Shown one piece after another: positions 16,320 through 23,601 of a stretch of DNA of 31,633 nucleotides. The notes beneath the pieces were generated by a model that had not been told where the DNA came from, made no database searches, and saw nothing but the letters and a program-made list of their open reading frames with translations. Source of the DNA: Eubacterium sp. UBA3279 (GTDB lineage Bacteria; Bacillota; Clostridia; Lachnospirales; Lachnospiraceae); assembly GCA_002361775.1 (NCBI GenBank), contig DETV01000008.1:1-31633 (forward strand), read 5' to 3'. Numbering within the stretch: position 1 is the stretch's first letter; each line of letters begins with the position of its first letter. A program made the position numbers and the translations under genes.

Positions 16320-17159
16320 TTATTTCTGCTGAAGATAAACATCCATCTGTGGAAACGGGATCTTTATCCCGTTTTTATCAAATTCCAGTTTGATCTGTTC
16401 ATTCATCCGCCACTTGGTATTCCAGTATTCTTCTGTCTTCACCCAGGCGCGGATTCCCAAAATCACCGAACTGTCTGCCAGTTGATCCACGAAAATCTGA
16501 ATCTCTTCCCGCTCCAGAAGTTCCGGGTCATCTTCCACCAGCCGGCGCAGAATTTCTTTTGCTTTCAGCAGATCAGAGTCATAGGAAATCCCCACCCTGA
16601 TCTGCAAACGCCGCTTATCCATGGCCGTTACATTGGTAATACTGTTACTGGTCAAAGTGGAATTGGGAATAACGATCCGTCTGCTGTCCACTGTCATCAG
16701 CGTTGTATAATACAATTCAATCTTTTCTACAGTTCCTTCAATATTGTCGCCATTTTCAATGATGTAATCTCCCACAGAAAACGGTCTCAAAAACAGAATG
16801 ATCAGACCCCCTGCAAAATTGGACAAACCTCCCTGCAAAGCCAAACTGATGGCTACTCCGGCAGAACCTACCAATGCAGCCACAGAGGTTTTATCCACTC
16901 CCAGATTTCCTGCAATAGTGAGAATCAGCATAATATGAAGTCCGATTTTTACCAGAGAAAGCAAAAATGTTTTTGCAGCTTCATCTGTTCCAAACCGGGT
17001 AAGCTGCTTTCGCAATAAGCGGCACAGCCACCCAATTACTTTTGTTCCCACCGCATATACCACCAGCGCGAGAACAACTTTTAATAAAAAATCTACAGGA
17101 CCATCTGATCTTGCCGGGTCTGTCAACCAGACCCAGGCCGTTTTCAGTGTTTCTGTCAT
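16320..17159 (-). CDS. mscS: Small-conductance mechanosensitive channel, MscS family
   Basis: Tension-gated membrane channel of 279 aa that releases solutes on osmotic downshock. Three hydrophobic helices lie at about residues 22-43, 63-83 and 90-120; the pore helix has the glycine/alanine-rich pattern AALVGSAGVAISLALQGGLSNFAGG typical of MscS TM3. This is followed by the beta domain PFSVGDYIIENGDNIEGTVEKI and the cytoplasmic vestibule. Size and layout match E. coli MscS. Its ATG overlaps the glgB stop by 4 nt (ATGA), and a ribosome binding site (AAAGGA) lies inside the glgB end, so the two genes are co-translated. Linkage of a channel with glycogen branching enzyme has no obvious mechanistic reason. 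Confidence 0.95.
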   Translation of the reverse strand: MTETLKTAWVWLTDPARSDGPVDFLLKVVLALVVYAVGTKVIGWLCRLLRKQLTRFGTDEAAKTFLLSLVKIGLHIMLILTIAGNLGVDKTSVAALVGSAGVAISLALQGGLSNFAGGLIILFLRPFSVGDYIIENGDNIEGTVEKIELYYTTLMTVDSRRIVIPNSTLTSNSITNVTAMDKRRLQIRVGISYDSDLLKAKEILRRLVEDDPELLEREEIQIFVDQLADSSVILGIRAWVKTEEYWNTKWRMNEQIKLEFDKNGIKIPFPQMDVYLQQK

Positions 17160-19666
17160 GCTTTTGTTTTTCCTTTCCTAATTGATTTTTTCTGTACCAC
17201 CGGCTTCTCAGCTCTCACTTTTTTCTCAGCCGGCACTTGTTTTTTCACCTCTACGATTTCCTTTTTCGTCTCTGCTTTTATCTCCGCATCCGCTTTCACT
17301 TCTGTTTTTGCTTCTGCTTTTGTTTCTGCTTTTACTTCTGTTTTTACTTTTGCTTCTTTTTCAGCCTGTTCCATTTTTTCCTGAATCTCCTGTTTCAGGC
17401 TGGTTTTTTTCCGGGAAACCGGTTTTCTTTTACTTCTGGCGGTTTTATTATCTGTTGCCTTCTCTTCCGTCTTTGTGAAACTGAAAACAGAAACGCTTAA
17501 AGGCGCCACTTTGATTTTCACAGAATAAGGACGGTCATCATATTCTTCTTTCTTTGCTATTTTCACTCTTGGATTTATCACTCCGCCACCGCCGAAGACA
17601 ACCGCATCACTGTTAAGAATCTCTTTGTATTTTCCCGGATATGGTACGCCCAACTGGAAATTATTGTATTCCACATCTGAAAAATTACATACGATAACCA
17701 ATGTATCTTCCGGATTTTCTGTCTTTCGCATAAAGGATACCAGACTCTTATCCCATTCTACACAATTGATCCACTCAAATCCTTCTGAAACGTAGTCCAT
17801 AGTATAAAGAGCCGGATGGTCTTTGTATAACCGGATCAGGGCTTTCACATATTCCTTCATCTGACGATGAGGTTCCATATCCAGATCTTCCCAATCCAGC
17901 GCTTTATTTTCTGCCCATTCATGAAGCTGGGCAAATTCCTGTCCCATAAACAACAGTTTTTTACCTGGATGAGTCATAAAATATCCGTATGCTGCCCGAA
18001 GATTGGCAAATTTTTTCTCCATCTCTCCCGGCATTTTACCCAACAGGGAGGCTTTTCCATGAACCACCTCATCATGAGAAAGACTCAGCATAAATCTTTC
18101 GCTGTAAGCATATATCATGCTGAAGGTCAGTTCATTGTGATGGCTTCCTCTGAAATAAGGATCGTTGCTCATATAGCCGATAAAGTCATTCATCCATCCC
18201 ATATTCCATTTATAATCAAATCCCAGACCATCCTCCTCCACACTGCCGGTTACCTGAGGCCAGGCTGTGGATTCTTCTGCAATCAAAAGAGTATCCGGAT
18301 ATTTTTTCTTAAAAATAGAATTTAAATGTTTTAAGAATTCCATTGCATCCAGATTTTCATTGCCTCCGTAAATATTGGCAACCCATTCTCCGTCATTTTT
18401 TCCATAATCCAGATAAAGCATGGACGCCACTGCATCAAACCGGATTCCGTCCACATGGAACTTATCTGCCCAGAACAGCGCGTTGGAAATCAGGAAATTC
18501 TTCACCTGAGGTCTTCCATAATTATAGATCAATGTGCCCCAGTGAGGATGGGAACCCTGTCTCGGATCCAGATGTTCATACAGACAGGTTCCGTCAAAAG
18601 CAGCCAGACCAAACGTGTCTCTTGGAAAATGAGCGGGAACCCAGTCAAGAATTACACCGATTCCTGCCCGATGAAGAGCATCCACAAAGAACATAAAATC
18701 TTCCGGAGAACCATAACGGCTGGTAGGCGCATAATATCCTGTCACCTGATATCCCCAGGAAGCATCAAAAGGATGTTCCATCACCGGCATCAGTTCCACA
18801 TGGGTGTATCCCATTTCCTGAACATATTCGATAAGGAGAGGAGCGATTTCCCGATAGTTATAAAATTCTCTTCCGTCCTCCGGTTTTTTCCAGGAACCCA
18901 GATGCATCTCATAAACAAACATGGGCGCATCTTCCTTCTGTACTTTTTTTCTTCCCTTCAGCCAGGCCTTATCTCTCCAGCGGAATTTGGTGAGATCAGC
19001 GACCACAGAAGCATTGGCAGGACGAAGCTCTGCCGCATTGGCATAAGGATCGGCTTTCAGATAAGTGAGACCATCTCTCAATTTTAATTCATACTTATAA
19101 ATTGCTCCCACCGGCACATCCGGGATAAATAACTCATAGATTCCCGATACAGACAAGAGATTCATCTGATACATTCTTCCATCCCAGTTGTTAAAATCTC
19201 CCACCACACTGACTCTCATGGCATTAGGCGCCCATACCGCAAAATAAACGCCGGACACTCCATTGACCGTCATAGGATGCGCCCCTAATTTTTCATAAAT
19301 ATCGTAACAAATCCCATTGGTAAACTTCTGTTCTTCCTCAAAGGTGATCTGAGAAGGAAATGCATAAGCGTCGTGGTACTCTCTGCATCCGTCTTCCTCT
19401 TCCACAAGATACACATATTCCGGAATATCTTTTCCCGGAATCAACACTGCAAAATATCCCCCATCGTCTTCTTTCTCCATGGGATATATTTTTCCGTCAG
19501 AAATTGTTTTCAGGCTGACTTCATTTCTGTCTGGGAAAAAGCATTGTACCAAAATACCGTCCTCTGTCACTCTCGGTCCCAATATAGATTTGGGAGAATT
19601 TTCCTCTGAATATACGACAGTTTCTATTTCCGGCCAATCCATATATTCATATAATTTGTCTGACAT
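17156..19666 (-). CDS. glgB: 1,4-alpha-glucan branching enzyme (GH13, CBM48) with a lysine/alanine/glutamate-rich tail
   Basis: Glycogen branching enzyme of 836 aa that cuts alpha-1,4 chains and rejoins them as alpha-1,6 branches. Residues 1-120 are an N-terminal extension; 125-225 form a CBM48 domain (VYFAVWAPNAMRVSVVGDFN); 245-600 the GH13 barrel with nucleophile Asp411 in GIRFDAVAS, acid/base Glu464 in IAEES and Asp532 in SHDEVVHG; the C-terminal beta domain ends near 730. Residues 731-836 are an added low-complexity tail rich in Lys, Ala, Glu and Val, with repeated KAE/KTE units, resembling histone-H1-like or disordered tails. Usual GlgB proteins end near the beta domain. The gene has its own promoter candidate and is followed by mscS with a 4-nt overlap. 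Confidence 0.96.
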   Translation of the reverse strand: MSDKLYEYMDWPEIETVVYSEENSPKSILGPRVTEDGILVQCFFPDRNEVSLKTISDGKIYPMEKEDDGGYFAVLIPGKDIPEYVYLVEEEDGCREYHDAYAFPSQITFEEEQKFTNGICYDIYEKLGAHPMTVNGVSGVYFAVWAPNAMRVSVVGDFNNWDGRMYQMNLLSVSGIYELFIPDVPVGAIYKYELKLRDGLTYLKADPYANAAELRPANASVVADLTKFRWRDKAWLKGRKKVQKEDAPMFVYEMHLGSWKKPEDGREFYNYREIAPLLIEYVQEMGYTHVELMPVMEHPFDASWGYQVTGYYAPTSRYGSPEDFMFFVDALHRAGIGVILDWVPAHFPRDTFGLAAFDGTCLYEHLDPRQGSHPHWGTLIYNYGRPQVKNFLISNALFWADKFHVDGIRFDAVASMLYLDYGKNDGEWVANIYGGNENLDAMEFLKHLNSIFKKKYPDTLLIAEESTAWPQVTGSVEEDGLGFDYKWNMGWMNDFIGYMSNDPYFRGSHHNELTFSMIYAYSERFMLSLSHDEVVHGKASLLGKMPGEMEKKFANLRAAYGYFMTHPGKKLLFMGQEFAQLHEWAENKALDWEDLDMEPHRQMKEYVKALIRLYKDHPALYTMDYVSEGFEWINCVEWDKSLVSFMRKTENPEDTLVIVCNFSDVEYNNFQLGVPYPGKYKEILNSDAVVFGGGGVINPRVKIAKKEEYDDRPYSVKIKVAPLSVSVFSFTKTEEKATDNKTARSKRKPVSRKKTSLKQEIQEKMEQAEKEAKVKTEVKAETKAEAKTEVKADAEIKAETKKEIVEVKKQVPAEKKVRAEKPVVQKKSIRKGKTKA
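17249..17371 (-). repeat. Imperfect short tandem repeats coding for the GlgB tail
   Basis: Degenerate units encode Lys-Ala-Glu and Lys-Thr-Glu runs (GlgB residues about 766-806). On the plus strand they read as runs of TTCTGCTTTT-like units. Such repeats can change copy number by slippage, so tail length may differ between strains. Confidence 0.7.
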
Positions 19667-19733
19667 TTCTCCTGTACCTCCTCATATTCTTTCTCTAAAT
19701 CATTCCGAACTTTCAGAATTACCTGCTCAATTA

Positions 19734-19762
19734 ATTTTATCATTTTTACTTACAGAATACAA
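19734..19762 (-). promoter_or_regulatory. Candidate promoter of glgB
   Basis: Minus strand: TTGTAT (19762-19757), 17-nt spacer, extended -10 TGaTAAAAT (-10 box 19739-19734). It lies in the 166-nt gap between the DUF1015 gene and glgB, about 70 nt before the glgB ATG, which itself follows GGAGGTACAGGAGAA. Confidence 0.6.
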
Positions 19763-19832
19763 GGTTTCCGGGAAGTTCTTTTTATTCTCAAAGCATCTTA
19801 ATCGCTGTGATTCTGTAAAATACCAGCCTGTT

Positions 19833-21074
19833 TTATATGGAATGAATCAGCAATCCGCTGCGAAGCTTTGGTTCAAACCAGGTGGACTTGGGAGGCATCA
19901 GTTTTCCTTCATCTGCCACCGCAAACAATTCTTCCACAGAGGTGGGATATAATGCAAAAGCAACTCCTCCCTGTTTGTCTGTCATCCGTTCCAATTCCTT
20001 TAATCCCCTCACTCCTCCGACAAACCGGATTCTCTGATCCGTCTTTGGATCCCGGATACCCAGCAACGGGCTTAGTACTTCCCTTTGCAACAAAGACACA
20101 TCCAGTTGATCCACCACATCTGCCGCCATCTGTTGTAACTTTTCTTCCAGCAAATACCATCGATGTTCCAGATACATGGTAAACTGTCCTTTTTTCTCCG
20201 GGTGTGACGCCTCTGTCAAAGGTGTCACGGAAAAATTTTTCTTTAATAATTCAAGAAATTCCTCGCTGGTTTTTCCGTTCAGATCTTTTACCCAACGATT
20301 GTAATCCATCACCAATAAATCTCTGTCAGCAAACAGCACCGCCAGAAAATATTCATATTCCGGCTTTTCTCCCTGAGGAAATATGTTTTTTTCCTGTTCC
20401 CTCTTTTTCTGTGCCACCCGAACTGCAGAAGCAGCTCTGTGATGTCCGTCTGCAATATAAAGACCGGGAACTTTCTGAAATAGTTTTTCGATCAGCAAAA
20501 TATCTTCTTTTTGCCCGATCACCCACATTCGATGGTGAATTCCGTCTTCTGCCACAAAATCATACACCGGAGATTCTTTTTTCTTTTCCTGTAGCAGTTC
20601 ATATATATTCTCCTGATACCGATAAGCCAAAAATATAGGGCCTGTCTGCGCCTTACAGCTATCCACATGGCGAACCCGGTCTTCTTCCTTCTCTTTTCTG
20701 GTATTTTCATGTTTTTTAATTATCTGTTTTTCATATTCTTCCACAGAAACACAGGCTCCCAGACCAGTCTGCACCCTTCCGTTCATTGTCAGCTCATAAA
20801 TATAAAAGGCAGGTATTTTTTCCTGAATAAACTCTCCCTTATCTCTCATGTTCTGTAATGTTTCAGAAGCCTTCTCATATACCTGGGGAGAATAGATATC
20901 TGTTTCCTCTGATAACTGAGTTTCCCCTCTGTCAATCTTTAGAAAAGAAAACGGATTTTCCCTTACGATTTTCCTTGCCTCTTCCCGGGTATATACGTCA
21001 TAAGGCAAGGCGGCAATTTCTTCTGCCAGGTCTTTTCTCGGCCTTATCCCCCGAAATGGTTTTACCACTGCCAT
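19833..21074 (-). CDS. DUF1015 family protein with ParB/SerK-like DGHHR motif, third gene of the serine cluster
   Basis: 413-aa cytosolic protein of the DUF1015 family, biochemical function unknown to me. The N-terminus VVKPFRGIRPRKDL...LPYDVYT is the family start; HENTRKEKEEDRVRH lies at 122-136; LYIADGHHRAASAVRVA with DGHHR at 209-213 is the most striking motif; the C-terminus has MPPKSTWFEPKLRSGL (393-408). DGHHR-type motifs occur in ParB-like proteins, including the archaeal ADP-dependent free serine kinase SerK. The gene follows serA by 99 nt, with a partial terminator in between, in the order serC-serA-DUF1015, and no serB is in the window. A role in phosphoserine/serine interconversion is therefore a reasonable but unproven idea. 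Ribosome binding site AAAGGAG is clear. Confidence 0.88.
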   Translation of the reverse strand: MAVVKPFRGIRPRKDLAEEIAALPYDVYTREEARKIVRENPFSFLKIDRGETQLSEETDIYSPQVYEKASETLQNMRDKGEFIQEKIPAFYIYELTMNGRVQTGLGACVSVEEYEKQIIKKHENTRKEKEEDRVRHVDSCKAQTGPIFLAYRYQENIYELLQEKKKESPVYDFVAEDGIHHRMWVIGQKEDILLIEKLFQKVPGLYIADGHHRAASAVRVAQKKREQEKNIFPQGEKPEYEYFLAVLFADRDLLVMDYNRWVKDLNGKTSEEFLELLKKNFSVTPLTEASHPEKKGQFTMYLEHRWYLLEEKLQQMAADVVDQLDVSLLQREVLSPLLGIRDPKTDQRIRFVGGVRGLKELERMTDKQGGVAFALYPTSVEELFAVADEGKLMPPKSTWFEPKLRSGLLIHSI

Positions 21075-21116
21075 GATACTTCTCCTTTCACAATTTTTGA
21101 AAAGATATTTCTGATA

Positions 21117-21168
21117 GACAAAAAGGCCGTTGCAGCCAATCCGGGATTGGATGACACAACAGCCCTTT
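21117..21168 (-). terminator. Terminator or attenuator between serA and the DUF1015 gene
   Basis: Minus-strand hairpin: outer AAAGG...GTTG pairs with CAAC...CCTTT across a small internal loop, inner CCAAT/ATTGG with a CCCGG loop, followed by TTTTT. It starts within 10 nt of the serA stop. As the DUF1015 gene lacks a convincing promoter of its own, partial read-through seems likely. Confidence 0.8.
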
Positions 21169-21173
21169 TCTCT

Positions 21174-22337
21174 TTATTTTACCACACGTACCTTCAGCAC
21201 GCCTTCAATCGCTTCCAGTTTTTTGATAATCTCTTCATCCGCAGAAGACTCCAGATCAATCAAAGTATAAGCATAATCTCCTTTACTTTTATTGGTCATA
21301 TCTGAAATATTCATTCCCGCATCTCCCAGTACTTTTGCAAACTGGCTGATCATATTCACCACATTTTTGTGATTGATGGCTACTCTGCCTTTTACCATAC
21401 ACCGGCCCATATCACAGTTGGGGTAATTGACAGAATTATGAATATTTCCATTTTCCAGGTAATCCCTGATTTCCTTTACAGCCATCAGCGCGCAATTATC
21501 TTCTGATTCTTCTGTAGAAGCTCCCAGATGAGGAGTCACCAGAGTATTCTTGGCTCCGGCTACGATAGGATTAGCAAAATCTGTCACATATTTCTTTACT
21601 TTTCCGTTTTCCAACGCCTCCACAAGAGCATTTTCATCCACCAGAAGATCTCTGGAGAAGTTCAACAGAACAACTCCCTCTTTCATCATCCCGATACTAT
21701 CTCTGTCAATCATTCCTTTTGTACTGTCCAGAAGGGGAACATGGAGGGTGATATAATCACATTCCCGGAAAATATCTTCCACATTACTGATATGTTTGAT
21801 TTCTCTGGATAACTTCCATGCAGTGTCAATAGAAATATAAGGATCGTATCCATACACTTCCATTCCCAGGTAGATTGCCGTATTGGCAACCATGGCTCCG
21901 ATAGCTCCCAGACCGATCACACCCAATCGTTTTCCTTTAATCTCACATCCGGCAAATTGCTTTTTCTGCTTCTCAGCCAGTTTTCCGATATTTTCATTTT
22001 CCTTCTGCTTCTCGATCCACTCAATACCGCCCACAATATCACGGGAGGCCAGCAACATACCGGCAATTACCATCTCTTTTACACCATTGGCATTGGCGCC
22101 GGGAGTGTTGAATACCACAATTCCCTGTTCGGAACACCGCTCCAGAGGAATATTATTTACTCCGGCTCCTGCCCTTGCCACTGTTTTTACCTTTGCAGGA
22201 ATCTCCATGTCATGCATGGCGGCGCTTCTTACCAAAATGGCATCTGCCTCCTGCATATTCTGTGTTTCTGTATAATCCGGGGTAAGACTGTCAAGTCCCA
22301 CTGCCGAAATAGGATTCAGACATTTATATTGAAACAT
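21174..22337 (-). CDS. serA: D-3-phosphoglycerate dehydrogenase with C-terminal ACT domain
   Basis: First enzyme of serine synthesis: oxidises 3-phosphoglycerate to 3-phosphohydroxypyruvate with NAD. 387 aa from the start chosen here. NAD-binding GLGAIG at 142-147, Arg229 in NFSRDLLVDENAL and His270 in TPHLGASTEES are the active-site marks; residues about 322-387 form an ACT domain. The usual catalytic Glu before Pro (as in TEP of E. coli SerA) is replaced by Asn256 in TDFANP. The frame is open 7 codons upstream to 22358, but the ATG at 22337 sits 10 nt after AAGGAG and 1 nt after the serC stop, so it is preferred. Co-translated with serC. The ACT domain suggests control by serine or a related amino acid. 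Confidence 0.96.
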   Translation of the reverse strand: MFQYKCLNPISAVGLDSLTPDYTETQNMQEADAILVRSAAMHDMEIPAKVKTVARAGAGVNNIPLERCSEQGIVVFNTPGANANGVKEMVIAGMLLASRDIVGGIEWIEKQKENENIGKLAEKQKKQFAGCEIKGKRLGVIGLGAIGAMVANTAIYLGMEVYGYDPYISIDTAWKLSREIKHISNVEDIFRECDYITLHVPLLDSTKGMIDRDSIGMMKEGVVLLNFSRDLLVDENALVEALENGKVKKYVTDFANPIVAGAKNTLVTPHLGASTEESEDNCALMAVKEIRDYLENGNIHNSVNYPNCDMGRCMVKGRVAINHKNVVNMISQFAKVLGDAGMNISDMTNKSKGDYAYTLIDLESSADEEIIKKLEAIEGVLKVRVVK

Positions 22338-22338
22338 A

Positions 22339-23421
22339 TTACAGGTTCTCCTTTTCAAATTTTTTCATAAATTCAACCAGAGCTTCTACCCCTTCCATAG
22401 GCATGGCATTGTAAATACTTGCTCTCATACCTCCCACAGTACGGTGTCCTTTGAGATTTTCCAGACCTGCCTCTTTTGCTTCTTTTACAAATTTGGCATC
22501 CAGATCCGGATTTCCTGTAACAAAAGGCACATTCATGAGAGAACGGGATTCTTTTTCCACTGTTCCATGGAACAGTTTACTCTCATCCAGAAAATCATAC
22601 AAAATCTTTGCCTTCTTTTCATTCCGTTCTTTCATAGCTGCCAGACCGCCCTGTTTTTTCAGCCATTTAAACACTTTGCCACACATATAGATGCAGTAAC
22701 AATTTGGTGTGTTATACATGGAACCTGCATCTGCATGAGTCTTATATTTCATCATGGTAGGAGTTCCCGGGAGAACCTCATCTGTAATCAGATCCTCACG
22801 GACAATGGCAATCACCATGCCCGCCGGACCAATATTTTTCTGTACGCCTCCGTAAATGATCGCATATTTGCTCACATCCACCGGCTCTGACAAAAAGCAG
22901 GAAGAAACATCCGCCACCAGGTCTTTTCCCTTGGTATTAGGAAGTTCTTTAAACTTCGTGCCATAAATAGTATTGTTTTCACAAATATATACGTAATCGG
23001 CATCTTCACTGATGGGAAGATCTGAGCAGTCCGGAATATAAGAAAATGTTTTATCTTCAGAGGATGCGATTTTATTGGCTTTGCCATATTTTTGCGCTTC
23101 CTGCCAGGCTTTTTTTGCCCACTGTCCAGTCACAATATAGTCAGCCACTTTATTCTTCATGATATTCATGGGAATCATGGCAAACTGAAGGGATGCTCCT
23201 CCCTGAAGAAACAATACTTTATAGTTTTCCGGGATATTCATAAGCTCTCTCAGATCTTTCTCCGCTTCCTGAATGATCTGATCAAAAGCTTTGGAGCGAT
23301 GACTCATCTCCATCACAGACATTCCTGTTCCATTGTAATCCATCATCTCTGCCTGTGCTTCCAGAAGAACTTCTTCCGGCAATACTGCCGGTCCTGCAGA
23401 AAAATTATATACTCTACTCAC
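22339..23421 (-). CDS. serC: Phosphoserine aminotransferase
   Basis: PLP enzyme of 360 aa that converts 3-phosphohydroxypyruvate and glutamate to phosphoserine and 2-oxoglutarate, the second step of serine synthesis. N-terminal YNFSAGPAVLPEEVL, MSVMEMSHRSKAF, FLQGGASLQF and Schiff-base Lys195 in YGGVQKNIGPAGM are diagnostic. Length is standard. The start codon is GTG, 5 nt after AGGAG. It is the first gene of the serine operon and is directly followed by serA. The strong promoter upstream, with a leader of about 40 nt, shows no riboswitch or T-box. Confidence 0.97.
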   Translation of the reverse strand: MSRVYNFSAGPAVLPEEVLLEAQAEMMDYNGTGMSVMEMSHRSKAFDQIIQEAEKDLRELMNIPENYKVLFLQGGASLQFAMIPMNIMKNKVADYIVTGQWAKKAWQEAQKYGKANKIASSEDKTFSYIPDCSDLPISEDADYVYICENNTIYGTKFKELPNTKGKDLVADVSSCFLSEPVDVSKYAIIYGGVQKNIGPAGMVIAIVREDLITDEVLPGTPTMMKYKTHADAGSMYNTPNCYCIYMCGKVFKWLKKQGGLAAMKERNEKKAKILYDFLDESKLFHGTVEKESRSLMNVPFVTGNPDLDAKFVKEAKEAGLENLKGHRTVGGMRASIYNAMPMEGVEALVEFMKKFEKENL

Positions 23422-23471
23422 CCTATCTCCTCACTTTCGCGTTATCACTTTACTATGATACTATACCGAAT

Positions 23472-23500
23472 ACTATACGCCTGTGATAATTTTTTGTCAA
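23472..23500 (-). promoter_or_regulatory. Strong sigma-A promoter of the serC operon
   Basis: Minus strand: TTGACA (23500-23495), 17-nt spacer, TATAGT (23477-23472). The start region then reads TATTCGGTATAGTATCATAG, a direct near-repeat of the -10 region that could be a regulator site. Confidence 0.92.
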
Positions 23501-23528
23501 GAAATAATTTTATGATGCCTTATAAGTT

Positions 23529-23601
23529 GTAACAGTTCAGCCCGCACCATTCGTAAAACAGCACCGCGTGCTTATCTCACACTGTATGGCTGGACTGTTA
23601 C
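23529..23601. repeat. 73-nt structured inverted-repeat element after the ilvB stop
   Basis: Arms GTAACAGTTCAGCC (23529-23542) and GGCTGGACTGTTAC (23588-23601) match over 14 bp with one G-T pair. The 45-nt interior holds a second hairpin, GCAC-CGC-GTGC. The element starts exactly at the last base of the ilvB stop codon. There is no T-run after the outer stem; a short GTTTT follows the inner hairpin on the minus strand. It may end ilvB transcripts, but the size, symmetry and sharp ends also fit a small dispersed palindromic (REP/MITE-like) element. Confidence 0.65.

Noticed and set aside
17249..17371. CRISPR-like repeat array
   Set aside because: The repeats are short, degenerate and in frame inside glgB, with no spacers or cas genes.
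17237..17500. Plus-strand Phe/Cys- or Leu-rich frames opposite the GlgB tail
   Set aside because: Low-complexity translation of the antisense of Lys/Ala/Glu repeats, not a real membrane protein.
22338..22358. Longer serA start at 22358 overlapping serC
   Set aside because: No ribosome binding site before it, while AAGGAG is ideally placed for the ATG at 22337.
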